Of a DNA stretch of 29,000 nt, positions 8,052 to 15,201 are shown in pieces (position 1 is the first letter of the stretch; the number at the start of each line of letters is the position of its first letter). The notes under the pieces are model-generated. The model saw only the letters and a program-made list of their open reading frames with translations. It was not told the DNA's origin and did no database searches. The stretch lies in NCBI GenBank assembly GCA_003452935.1, contig DMMY01000019.1:1-29000 (forward strand), in the 5' to 3' direction. The position numbers and the translations under genes are program-made. This DNA comes from Elusimicrobiota bacterium (lineage in GTDB: Bacteria; Elusimicrobiota; Elusimicrobia; UBA1565; UBA9628).

Positions 8052-8582
8052 ATGGCACTCCCGATATTTGCTGATGACGTTCAGCGCCTCATCTTCTTAA
8101 TCCGCAGCCGGAAGGTCATGCTAGACGCTGACTTAGCTCGAATCTATGGGGTCAGCACAGGCCGCCTAAATGAACAGGTTCGCCGGAATATCCAAAGGTT
8201 TCCCATGGACTTTATGTTCAAACTCAGCCGCGCGGAATTCCGTTCTTTGATGCCGCAAAATGCGATATCAAAGCCTGGACGAGGCGGTCGCCGCAAGTTG
8301 CCTCTGGCCTTCACGCAAGAAGGAGTCGCCATGCTCTCCGCCGTCTTGCACAGCCCCCGGGCTATCCAAGCCAACATCGCGATCATGCGAGCGTTCGTCA
8401 AGCTCCGAGAAACACTGGCTCTACACAAGGAACTTGCCGCCAAACTCCAAGAGTTGGAACAGCGCATTGAGGGCCACGACGTTCAAATCACGAACATTTT
8501 CGACGCCATCCGCCAACTCATGGCGCCGCCCTCGTCCCCGCCGCGCCAGATCGGCTTCAAGCCCCCTTCCGTCGAGCAATAG
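8052..8582 (+). CDS. ORF6N domain-containing protein
   Basis: This 176-aa protein has an N-terminal ORF6N domain at about residues 10-95. Visible landmarks are IRSRKVMLDADLARIYGVSTGRLNEQVRRN, RFPMDFMFKLS and the LAFTQEGVAMLSAVL segment. The family is known from phage antirepressor-like and chromosomal proteins and is thought to bind DNA. The C-terminal ~60 residues form a probable coiled coil (KLRETLALHKELAAKLQELEQRIEGHDVQITNIFDAIRQL), as usual for bacterial ORF6N proteins, and would allow oligomerisation. It is an isolated gene with no other phage genes nearby; its biological role is unknown. No Shine-Dalgarno is seen before the ATG. Prophage ancestry or horizontal acquisition is possible but not shown by the flanks. 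Confidence 0.88.
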   Translation: MALPIFADDVQRLIFLIRSRKVMLDADLARIYGVSTGRLNEQVRRNIQRFPMDFMFKLSRAEFRSLMPQNAISKPGRGGRRKLPLAFTQEGVAMLSAVLHSPRAIQANIAIMRAFVKLRETLALHKELAAKLQELEQRIEGHDVQITNIFDAIRQLMAPPSSPPRQIGFKPPSVEQ

Positions 8583-8609
8583 ACAGGTCTTCGGCCTAAA
8601 TTCTATACT
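8580..8609 (+). promoter_or_regulatory. Promoter candidate for ppdK
   Basis: TAGACA (8580-8585), an 18-bp spacer and TATACT (8604-8609); each box differs from the sigma-70 consensus at one base. It would give a leader of about 37 nt that includes the AGGAGG Shine-Dalgarno before the ATG at 8654. Confidence 0.55.
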
Positions 8610-8653
8610 ATTTATCGTCGTTTCAGCCGCAACCACATCCCAGGAGGAAGCAA

Positions 8654-11449
8654 ATGCCATCATCCGTTCTGATCAGAAAATCCAGCGCAGCCTCGTCCAA
8701 GCCGGCCAAGATCGGCAAACCCGTCTATTTCTTCGGCGGCGGCAAGGCCGACGGCAACGAATCTATGAAAAATCTCCTCGGCGGCAAGGGCGCCAACCTC
8801 GCCGAGATGGCGGGCCACCCTGACCTGCGACTGCCCGTGCCCCCGGGCTTTACCATCACCACGGAAGTCTGCACTTATTACTGGCAGAACAAGCGCGCCT
8901 ATCCCAAGGGCCTCAAGGAGCTTGTGGCCACGAACCTGGGCCGCATCGAAAAGATCATCGGCAAGGAGTTCGGAGATCCCGAAAACCCCCTGCTGGTCTC
9001 GGTGCGCTCCGGCGCGCGCAAGTCTATGCCGGGCATGATGGAGACCATCCTCAACGTGGGCCTCACCGAGGAGACCATCCCCGGCCTCGTGGCCCAGACC
9101 AAAAACGAACGCTTCGTCTACGACGCCTACCGCCGCCTCATCATGATGTACTCGGACGTGGTCATGGAAAAGGCCGCGGGCATCAGCCCGGCCGAGGACC
9201 AGGGCATACGCCGCCAGCTCGAGCGCCTCATGGACGAAGCCAAGAAGCGCCGGGGCGTCAAGCTCGACACCGAGCTATCCGCCGCGGATCTAAAGGAACT
9301 CTGCGTCAAGTTCAAGGACAAGGTCAGCGAGGTGCTGGGCAAGTCCTTCCCGGATGATCCCATGGAGCAGCTCTGGGGTTCCATCGGCGCGGTCTTCGCC
9401 TCCTGGATGGGCAAGCGCGCCGTGTCCTACCGCCGCATCGAAGGCATCCCCGAGGAGTGGGGCACAGCGGTCAACGTGCAGGCCATGGTGTTCGGCAACA
9501 TGGGCGACGATTGCGCCACGGGAGTGGGATTCACCCGCAACCCGGGCACGGGCGACAGCCGTTTCTACGGCGAATTCCTGGTCAACGCCCAGGGCGAGGA
9601 CGTGGTGGCCGGAATCCGGACGCCCGCGCCCATCAACGAGCCCTCGCGCAGCGACCAATCCCAACACCTCAAGAGCCTCGAGCAGCTCATGCCTCAAGCC
9701 TATGAGGAGCTCGCCGACATCGTCAGGCGCCTGGAAAAGCACTACCGCGACATGCTTGACATCGAGTTCACCATCGAGCGCAACCGGCTCTACATGCTGC
9801 AGTGCCGCGTGGGCAAGCGCAACGGCCCGGCCGCGGTCAAGATCGCCCTGGACATGATCCGCGAGAAGCTCATCGCCAAGGAAGAGGCCGTTCTGCGCGT
9901 CACCCCGGCCCAACTCGACGAGCTGCTCCACCCCATCGTGGACCCCAAGGCCGAAGCCGCGCACAAGCCCATGGGCAAGGGCCTGCCGGCAGGACCGGGA
10001 GGCGCCAAGGGCCAGATCGTATTCACCGCGGCCGACGCCGTGGCTTGGGCCAAGAACGGCAAAAAAGTCATCCTGGTCCGCGAGGAGACCAATCCCGAGG
10101 ACGTGGAAGGCATGCGCGCCGCTCAGGCCATCCTGACCGCGCGCGGCGGCATGACCTCTCACGCGGCGCTGGTCGCGCGCGGCTGGGGCAAATGCTGCGT
10201 GGTCGGCTGCGGAACCCTGGAGATCGACCTGCACGCCAAAGCCCTCTCCATCGACGGCGGCAGAATCCTCAAGGAAGGCGACTGGATCACCTTGAACGGC
10301 TCCAAGGGTCTGGTCTACGAAGGCGAGCTGCCCATGCTCGACGCCAGCGAGTCCAACAAGATGCTTGAGGACTATCTCAAGATATGCAACGGCGTGCGCC
10401 GCCTCAAGGTCCGCGCCAACGCGGACACCCCCGAGGACGCGGCCCGGGCCCGCAAGTTCGGCGCAGAAGGCATCGGCCTGTTCCGCGTCGAGCACATGTT
10501 CTACGGCAAGGGCTCCGAGGCTCCGCTCTTCAAGCTGCGCAAGATGATCGTATCCAAGACCGAGGCCGAGAGGCGCAAGGCTCTCGACGAGCTCTTCCCC
10601 CACGTCAAGGCCGACATCAAGGCGACCTTGAAGGCCATGGAGGGCCTGCCGGTCACCATCCGCACCATAGACCCGCCGCTGCACGAGTTCGTGCCGCATA
10701 ACCATGCCGCGCTAGCCGAGCTCGCCCAGAGCCTGGGCATCGGCCTCGACGAGCTCGAAAAGCGCGCCTCGAGCCTGCGCGAATCCAACCCCATGATGGG
10801 TCACCGCGGGGTGCGACTGGGCATCACCTACCCCGAGGTCACCGAGATGCAGGTCCGGGCCATCCTCGAGGCGGCCGCCGAGCTGGGCAAGGAAGGCATC
10901 AAGACCCTTCCCGAGATCATGATCCCGGTGGTTTGCGTCGAGACCGAGCTAAAGAACCAGTACGCTCTCGTTGAAAAGGTCTACGGCGAGGTCCTCAAAG
11001 CCAAGGGCGTGCGCGTCATCCCCCACCTGGTGGGCACCATGATCGAGATCCCGCGCGCCTGCATCGTGGCCGACCGCCTGGCCGAGGTCGCGCAGTTCTT
11101 CTCCTTCGGGACCAACGACCTCACGCAAATGAGCCTGGGCTTCTCCCGGGACGACACCGGCGCCTTCATGCCGGAGTACCTCAATAAGGATATCCTGCCC
11201 GCCGACCCGTTCCAGACCATCGACCAGGACGGCGTGGGCGTGCTCATGCGCATGGGCGTAGAAAGGGGACGCAAGACCCGCAAGGACCTCAAAATCGGCA
11301 TCTGCGGCGAGCACGGCGGCGAGCCCGCGAGCGTGGAGTTCTGCCACGGCTTGGGATTCAGCTACGTGTCCTGCTCTCCGTTCCGGGTGCCCATAGCCAT
11401 CCATGCCGCGGCCCAGGCCGTGGTCAAGGAGAAGCCGAAGAAGAAGTAG
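8654..11449 (+). CDS. ppdK: Pyruvate, phosphate dikinase
   Basis: This enzyme interconverts pyruvate + ATP + Pi and PEP + AMP + PPi. In many anaerobes it replaces or complements pyruvate kinase in PPi-linked glycolysis. At 931 aa it is somewhat longer than the ~875-aa clostridial enzyme. The N-terminal ATP-grasp region is recognisable (GGKGANLAEMAG, VSVRSGARKSMPGMMETILNVGL, GDDCATGVGFTRNPGTG). The phosphohistidine domain has TARGGMTSHAALVARGWGKCCV with H503 as the swivelling phospho-carrier. The C-terminal PEP-binding barrel has the SFGTNDLTQMSLGFSRDD block and ICGEHGGEP with the catalytic cysteine C884. GGAGG 6 nt upstream fixes the start. A short lysine-rich tail follows the last conserved block. 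All key residues are present; the gene is monocistronic and ends at a clear terminator. Confidence 0.97.
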   Translation: MPSSVLIRKSSAASSKPAKIGKPVYFFGGGKADGNESMKNLLGGKGANLAEMAGHPDLRLPVPPGFTITTEVCTYYWQNKRAYPKGLKELVATNLGRIEKIIGKEFGDPENPLLVSVRSGARKSMPGMMETILNVGLTEETIPGLVAQTKNERFVYDAYRRLIMMYSDVVMEKAAGISPAEDQGIRRQLERLMDEAKKRRGVKLDTELSAADLKELCVKFKDKVSEVLGKSFPDDPMEQLWGSIGAVFASWMGKRAVSYRRIEGIPEEWGTAVNVQAMVFGNMGDDCATGVGFTRNPGTGDSRFYGEFLVNAQGEDVVAGIRTPAPINEPSRSDQSQHLKSLEQLMPQAYEELADIVRRLEKHYRDMLDIEFTIERNRLYMLQCRVGKRNGPAAVKIALDMIREKLIAKEEAVLRVTPAQLDELLHPIVDPKAEAAHKPMGKGLPAGPGGAKGQIVFTAADAVAWAKNGKKVILVREETNPEDVEGMRAAQAILTARGGMTSHAALVARGWGKCCVVGCGTLEIDLHAKALSIDGGRILKEGDWITLNGSKGLVYEGELPMLDASESNKMLEDYLKICNGVRRLKVRANADTPEDAARARKFGAEGIGLFRVEHMFYGKGSEAPLFKLRKMIVSKTEAERRKALDELFPHVKADIKATLKAMEGLPVTIRTIDPPLHEFVPHNHAALAELAQSLGIGLDELEKRASSLRESNPMMGHRGVRLGITYPEVTEMQVRAILEAAAELGKEGIKTLPEIMIPVVCVETELKNQYALVEKVYGEVLKAKGVRVIPHLVGTMIEIPRACIVADRLAEVAQFFSFGTNDLTQMSLGFSRDDTGAFMPEYLNKDILPADPFQTIDQDGVGVLMRMGVERGRKTRKDLKIGICGEHGGEPASVEFCHGLGFSYVSCSPFRVPIAIHAAAQAVVKEKPKKK

Positions 11450-11473
11450 CCTTCAGCGCCGTTCGGTTCAACC

Positions 11474-11507
11474 GCCGCCCCCGAGACCCGGGGGCGGCGT
11501 TATTTTA
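11474..11507 (+). terminator. Intrinsic terminator of ppdK
   Basis: A perfect 10-bp GC stem (GCCGCCCCCG at 11474-11483, CGGGGGCGGC at 11489-11498) with a 5-base loop is followed by GTTATTTTA, 24 bp after the ppdK stop. It lies against the end of the convergent methyltransferase gene; the T-rich side serves the plus strand. Confidence 0.85.
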
Positions 11508-12206
11508 CACCCTGCGCAGCAAGCTCAACAGCAGCCCCGCGTCCTTGCGGCAGGGACGCCAGCGCGTAAGCGCCTCGATCACCCGTCGCCGGCGGACGGC
11601 GTCGGCGACGCCGCGCATATAGTCCAAGGCGTCAAAGGCGCGCAAGAACTCGCCCACCAAGGCCTCTATCTGCTCCGCCGGGGCGGCAGAAAGTTCCGGA
11701 ACCTGGACCGGCTCCAGGCAATCTTCTCTCGCCAATTCGTAGGCAAAAAGGGAGACGGCTTGTCCCAAATTCATGGACGGCTGAGCCGGGCAGGTAGGGA
11801 TGCGCACCAAAGCATGGCAACACGCGATGACCTCGTTGGATAGTCCGGTCTTCTCCGAGCCGAACAGAACCGCCAGCCGCCCCCCCGCGGGCAGGCTCTC
11901 CTGCAAATACCGAGCCAGCCGGGGCAACGGCACTAGAGGCCGCTGCAAGCGCCGGCGTCCGTCCGAAGTGCCCAAAACAAGGCTGGTCCCCTTCAGCGCC
12001 TCAGCCAGGGATCCGGCCCGCGCCCGGCGCAGGATATGCCGGGCTCCCACCGCGGACCGGGCCTCTTGCCAGACCGGGGGATAAGGCTCCACGAGCGCCA
12101 AATCCTTGAAACCGAAGTTGACCAGGGCGCGGGCCGCGGCGCCGATGTTGTTGGGATCGCGAGGCCTAACCAGCACGAACCGTATCGAGACGCCGGCTCG
12201 CTTCAC
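11505..12206 (-). CDS. TrmJ-like tRNA 2'-O-methyltransferase (SpoU/SPOUT family)
   Basis: This 233-aa SAM-dependent RNA ribose methyltransferase has a trefoil-knot fold. The N-terminal block FVLVRPRDPNNIGAAARALVNFGF and the C-terminal blocks VLFGSEKTGLSNEVIACCHALVRIPT and PSMNLGQAVSLFAYEL match the TrmJ branch, which modifies position 32 of tRNAs. The Asn of NNIGAAAR, the LFGxExTGL loop and the SxNLGQAV knot are all present. A helical C-terminal tail (about residues 175-233) is typical of TrmJ. The start is a GTG, 8 bp after the adenosine deaminase stop, without a Shine-Dalgarno, so it is probably translationally coupled to that gene. The substrate position is inferred from the family; a related SpoU enzyme acting on another RNA cannot be excluded. 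Confidence 0.88.
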   Translation of the reverse strand: MKRAGVSIRFVLVRPRDPNNIGAAARALVNFGFKDLALVEPYPPVWQEARSAVGARHILRRARAGSLAEALKGTSLVLGTSDGRRRLQRPLVPLPRLARYLQESLPAGGRLAVLFGSEKTGLSNEVIACCHALVRIPTCPAQPSMNLGQAVSLFAYELAREDCLEPVQVPELSAAPAEQIEALVGEFLRAFDALDYMRGVADAVRRRRVIEALTRWRPCRKDAGLLLSLLRRV

Positions 12207-12214
12207 AACGCCGC

Positions 12215-13438
12215 TCAGACCGAGGCAGGCAGGAACTCTTTTTCCAGCTGCCGGTACCGGGAAACGACCGCGGAGACAAAGGCTCGCTTGGCATTGTAGC
12301 TGCCCGGAAAGAAACTGCCCTTGAACCCGGCGATGACCAGGTTGCGCAACTGCTGGCGCGTCAAGGCCGCGTGGTCGGCCACCAAGGCCAGCTCCCGCGA
12401 GACCGTGGTGTTCGAGATCAATCGGTTATCCGTGCATATGCTCACGGAAAGGCCGTAGTCGATCATCCTCTTGACCGGATGCACGGCTATGTTCTTGATC
12501 GAAGGAGTGGTCTGAAGATTGCTCGTGACGCAGACCTCGATGCCGATGCGCTGGCTGGCGATATAGCTGGCCAGGTTTTCCACGTAGCGCGGACGATCCT
12601 CGATTTCTGGGTCCTTGATCATGTTATGGGCAAAGAGAAACGTGCCGTGACCGATGCGGTTGGCGTGGCACTGGGTGATGGCCTGCCAGATGGATTCCGG
12701 GCCGTAAGCCTCGCCCGCGTGCACGGTCTTGCGGATGAAATGATCGTGCGCGTATTGATACGCCTCGCGATGGTCCACGGGCGGATAGCCCGCTTCCTCG
12801 CCGGCCAGATCAAAACCCACCACGGGCAAGCCTTCCTCGGCCCAAGCCACGGCCGCGCGCGCAAGCTCCAAAGAGGCGGCGGCGTAAACGTCGTCCTTGT
12901 CCGCGTGCTCCATGAGGCTGAGCAGGTTGGCGAAATAAGGCGACATGCCTTTCTTGAACCGGCGCATGGCGCAGACGATGATGCCGTAGTGAAAAGGCAG
13001 ATCCTCCCCCCGCCGCACGGCCGGCGCGCGATTATGCGCCTTGGCCCCTTCCCAGAGGCCCTTGGCCACGGCCCGGACCGCGTCCGTGGCGGTCATGCCC
13101 TCGCAGACATGCAGCTGCGGGGCGAAGCGCACCTCGATATAGCGCACGCCCTCGGCCGCGTTGTCTTCCACGAGCTCGCGCGCCACGCGCTCCAAATTCT
13201 CGGGACGGCGCAAAACCGCGCACGTGAAGGCAAAGCCGTGCAAGTACTCCAACAGCTCGCGGTAGGAATCTTTGAAGACCAGTTCCCGCAACCCGGCCTC
13301 GGTGTAGGAAGGAAGCTCGATTCCTTCCCGACGGGAAATTTCGATGAGGGTCTTGAGGCGCAAGGAGCCGTCCAGATGCAGATGAAGGTCGGATTTGGGA
13401 ATGCGGCGGATGAACTCGGGAGTGATCTTCTCTTTCAT
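12215..13438 (-). CDS. add: Adenosine deaminase family protein
   Basis: This zinc-dependent hydrolytic deaminase has 407 aa and should convert adenosine to inosine in purine salvage. Metal and catalytic motifs are all visible: KSDLHLHLDGSLR with zinc ligands H19 and H21, FDLAGEE, VHAGEAYGPESIWQA with the metal His and catalytic Glu, RIGHGT, EVCVTSNLQT, and SICTDNRLISNTTVSREL with the catalytic Asp. The CTDNRL variant of the last motif resembles the actinobacterial-type ADA more than E. coli Add. The protein is about 60 aa longer than E. coli Add, with inserts around residues 150-200. Substrate specificity (adenosine versus a related aminopurine or nucleoside) cannot be decided from the motifs. 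It is the first gene of a two-gene unit with the TrmJ-like gene. Confidence 0.87.
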   Translation of the reverse strand: MKEKITPEFIRRIPKSDLHLHLDGSLRLKTLIEISRREGIELPSYTEAGLRELVFKDSYRELLEYLHGFAFTCAVLRRPENLERVARELVEDNAAEGVRYIEVRFAPQLHVCEGMTATDAVRAVAKGLWEGAKAHNRAPAVRRGEDLPFHYGIIVCAMRRFKKGMSPYFANLLSLMEHADKDDVYAAASLELARAAVAWAEEGLPVVGFDLAGEEAGYPPVDHREAYQYAHDHFIRKTVHAGEAYGPESIWQAITQCHANRIGHGTFLFAHNMIKDPEIEDRPRYVENLASYIASQRIGIEVCVTSNLQTTPSIKNIAVHPVKRMIDYGLSVSICTDNRLISNTTVSRELALVADHAALTRQQLRNLVIAGFKGSFFPGSYNAKRAFVSAVVSRYRQLEKEFLPASV

Positions 13439-13469
13439 GGAAACCTATCCTACGATATTTTCACCATCC

Positions 13470-13499
13470 CCGACACGGCCGCCTCGAAACTGCTATACT
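13470..13499 (+). promoter_or_regulatory. Promoter candidate for the eight-cysteine protein
   Basis: CCGACA (13470-13475), an 18-bp spacer and TATACT (13494-13499). Transcription would start near 13506 and leave a leader of about 120 nt before the ATG at 13625. The leader carries AGGAGG-type sequences at both its ends. Confidence 0.45.
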
Positions 13500-13624
13500 G
13501 GAGGAGGCCTATTCAGGTTCTCACCCTGTCCCTCGAACTTGTCTTTCGGGCTTGCGAAACGGAACCCGCCCCGGACCCAGCACGGGTGAAGCGAACGGTC
13601 CCGCAGAGTTCCTAGGAGGCTTTA

Positions 13625-14074
13625 ATGGCCAGATTTTTCAAAAAGAAACGCCGCAACGCCGGGCCCAACAAGAACGAAGAGAAGGTCCAGCGCGCGGCCG
13701 ATGCCCGGGATCGCGAGAACTCCGGAGACACGCTCGGGGAAAATTTTCCAAACGTGAAGCGGCTCAAAATTCAGCTGCAATTCCTCACGGTCCAAGGGCA
13801 GGTTCTGGAAGAAAAAACCCTGGAGCTCAACCCCGGAGATACCTGCAGTTTCCAAGCGTCCTGCCCAGGCCGCTGCGGCACGGGGAGCTTTGACTTTTCC
13901 GAAGCCGTGACCAACGTGGTCAACAGACGCCAGCCCCTGGCGGAGAGCAGCGCTCCCTGCAAAGAGCCGATCTTCGCGGGTTCGAATGAAATCTGCGGCT
14001 GCCAGCTCAAGTGCCGGATGGAGTGCGAGTACCTGCCCGCGCCCGAGCGGGCGGCCTCGGCCCAAGGCGCCTAG
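13625..14074 (+). CDS. Hypothetical protein with eight cysteines
   Basis: No family is recognised for this 149-aa protein. The N-terminal 35 residues are highly charged and basic (FFKKKRRNAGPNKNEEK) and probably disordered. A predicted beta-rich core follows (KRLKIQLQFLTVQGQVLEEKTLELNPGD). The C-terminal half carries eight cysteines at 74, 80, 84, 112, 124, 126, 130 and 134, with the pattern C-x5-C-x3-C ... C ... C-x-C-x3-C-x3-C. There is no signal peptide or membrane helix, so a cytoplasmic metal-binding role (zinc or Fe-S) is more likely than disulfides; this is inference. AGGAGG at 13614-13619 fixes the start. The stop overlaps the convergent dehydrogenase stop by four bases (CTAG). It is preceded by an unusually long leader. 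Confidence 0.75.
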   Translation: MARFFKKKRRNAGPNKNEEKVQRAADARDRENSGDTLGENFPNVKRLKIQLQFLTVQGQVLEEKTLELNPGDTCSFQASCPGRCGTGSFDFSEAVTNVVNRRQPLAESSAPCKEPIFAGSNEICGCQLKCRMECEYLPAPERAASAQGA

Positions 14075-15192
14075 AAAGGAAACCGGTACCGCTTCAGGCC
14101 CAATTCGGCCTGCACGGCCCGGATCTCCTTCTGCAGTTCCCGGTTGACAGGCACGCCCTTGTCCTTGCGCTCCAGCCAGGCCACATGCTCCTTCTCCCCG
14201 GCCGTATAGATGCGCTCGGCGCCCGGCGCCTTGCGTGAGGCGCGCAAGGAGCGCAAGATTTCGCCGGCGGTTTTTCCAAACTCAGCGACCGGACAGAAGG
14301 CCGATATATCCACGGCCATGAAAAAGTGCCCCAAATGATAAGGCACCTTCTTGCCGTTCTCAAAGCCCAGGAGCATCTTAAGAAAGCTTCCGCCCTGCAG
14401 CGCGGCTGAGAGTATCTCCACCACCGTGCAATAGCCGTAGCCCTTGTAGCCCGCGGTCTCCTCGCCGATTCCGCCCAGAGGGGTCAAGGCCGCGCTGCCC
14501 TTGACCAACTCGGACAGGATGGCCTGGCTGTCCGTCTTGGTTTGCCCGTCGGAACCGATGACCCAGCCCGGGGGCAGGGGTTTCCCGGCCCGGGCATAAA
14601 CCTCAATCTTGCCGCGCTGGGTCAAGGAAGTTGCGCAGTCCAGGACAAACGGGAACTCCTCGTCCGTGGGCAAGCCGAAGGTCAAGGGATTGGTTCCCAG
14701 CATGTTCTCCACGCCAAAAGTGGGCGCGACCGAGGGCCGGGCATTGGTGCCGGTGATGCCGATCATGCCCGCCTCGCACGCCATCAGGGCGTAATAGCCC
14801 GCGATGCCGTAATGCGTGGAATTGCGCGCCGCCACCATGCCCATGCCGTATTTCTTGGCCTTGGCGATGCACAGCTCCATGGCCTTCTTGCCTATGACGT
14901 GGCCCATTCCGTCGTGACCGTCCACGACCGCGGTGGTCGGCCCTTCCCGAACCACCTCGAAACGCGTGACCGGAGCCTGTATGCCGTCCTTGATGCGGTC
15001 GTAATAGATGGTCTTGAAGCGCGCCACGCCATGAGAATCGATGCCGCGTTTGTCTGAAGTAATAAGAACATCGGCGCATATCCTGGCGTCCGCCTCAGGC
15101 ACGCCGACGCCTTGCAAGGCGTCGGCCATGAAGCTTTCCAAAACGTCAAACGGCACCCAGATGACGCCTTCGCCCAACAATTCCGTTCCCAT
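14071..15192 (-). CDS. Ldh/malate dehydrogenase type-2 family oxidoreductase
   Basis: This NAD(P)-dependent 2-hydroxyacid dehydrogenase belongs to the Ldh_2 family (malate/L-lactate dehydrogenase, ureidoglycolate dehydrogenase, YlbC/ComC type), 373 aa. Family landmarks are present: DKRGIDSHGVARF with the catalytic His of the SHG motif, VDGHDGMGHVIGKKAM, NSTHYGIAGYYALMA, IGITGTNARPSVAPTFG, LGTNPLTFGLPT, FVLDCATSLTQRGKIE and GYKGYGYCTVVEILSAAL. The fold is unrelated to classical LDH/MDH. AGGAGG at 15198-15203 lies 5 nt before the ATG and overlaps the stop of the upstream ftcD, so the two genes are tightly coupled. Which hydroxyacid is used cannot be told from sequence; malate, lactate, ureidoglycolate and sulfolactate are all known in this family. 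Confidence 0.9.
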   Translation of the reverse strand: MGTELLGEGVIWVPFDVLESFMADALQGVGVPEADARICADVLITSDKRGIDSHGVARFKTIYYDRIKDGIQAPVTRFEVVREGPTTAVVDGHDGMGHVIGKKAMELCIAKAKKYGMGMVAARNSTHYGIAGYYALMACEAGMIGITGTNARPSVAPTFGVENMLGTNPLTFGLPTDEEFPFVLDCATSLTQRGKIEVYARAGKPLPPGWVIGSDGQTKTDSQAILSELVKGSAALTPLGGIGEETAGYKGYGYCTVVEILSAALQGGSFLKMLLGFENGKKVPYHLGHFFMAVDISAFCPVAEFGKTAGEILRSLRASRKAPGAERIYTAGEKEHVAWLERKDKGVPVNRELQKEIRAVQAELGLKRYRFPF

Positions 15193-15201
15193 GCCAGCCT
15201 C

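Noticed and set aside
9290..10705. 471-aa open frame on the minus strand inside ppdK
   Set aside because: It is antisense to conserved ppdK domains, has biased His/Leu/Asp composition and no motif; a typical shadow in G+C-rich DNA.
12371..13615. 414-aa plus-strand open frame antisense to the adenosine deaminase gene
   Set aside because: The deaminase motifs on the minus strand are complete; this frame has no recognisable domain or ribosome-binding site.
13500..13624. Leader of the eight-cysteine gene as a known riboswitch or SRP RNA
   Set aside because: No conserved riboswitch core and no SRP-loop signature could be found; only short GC pairings are visible.
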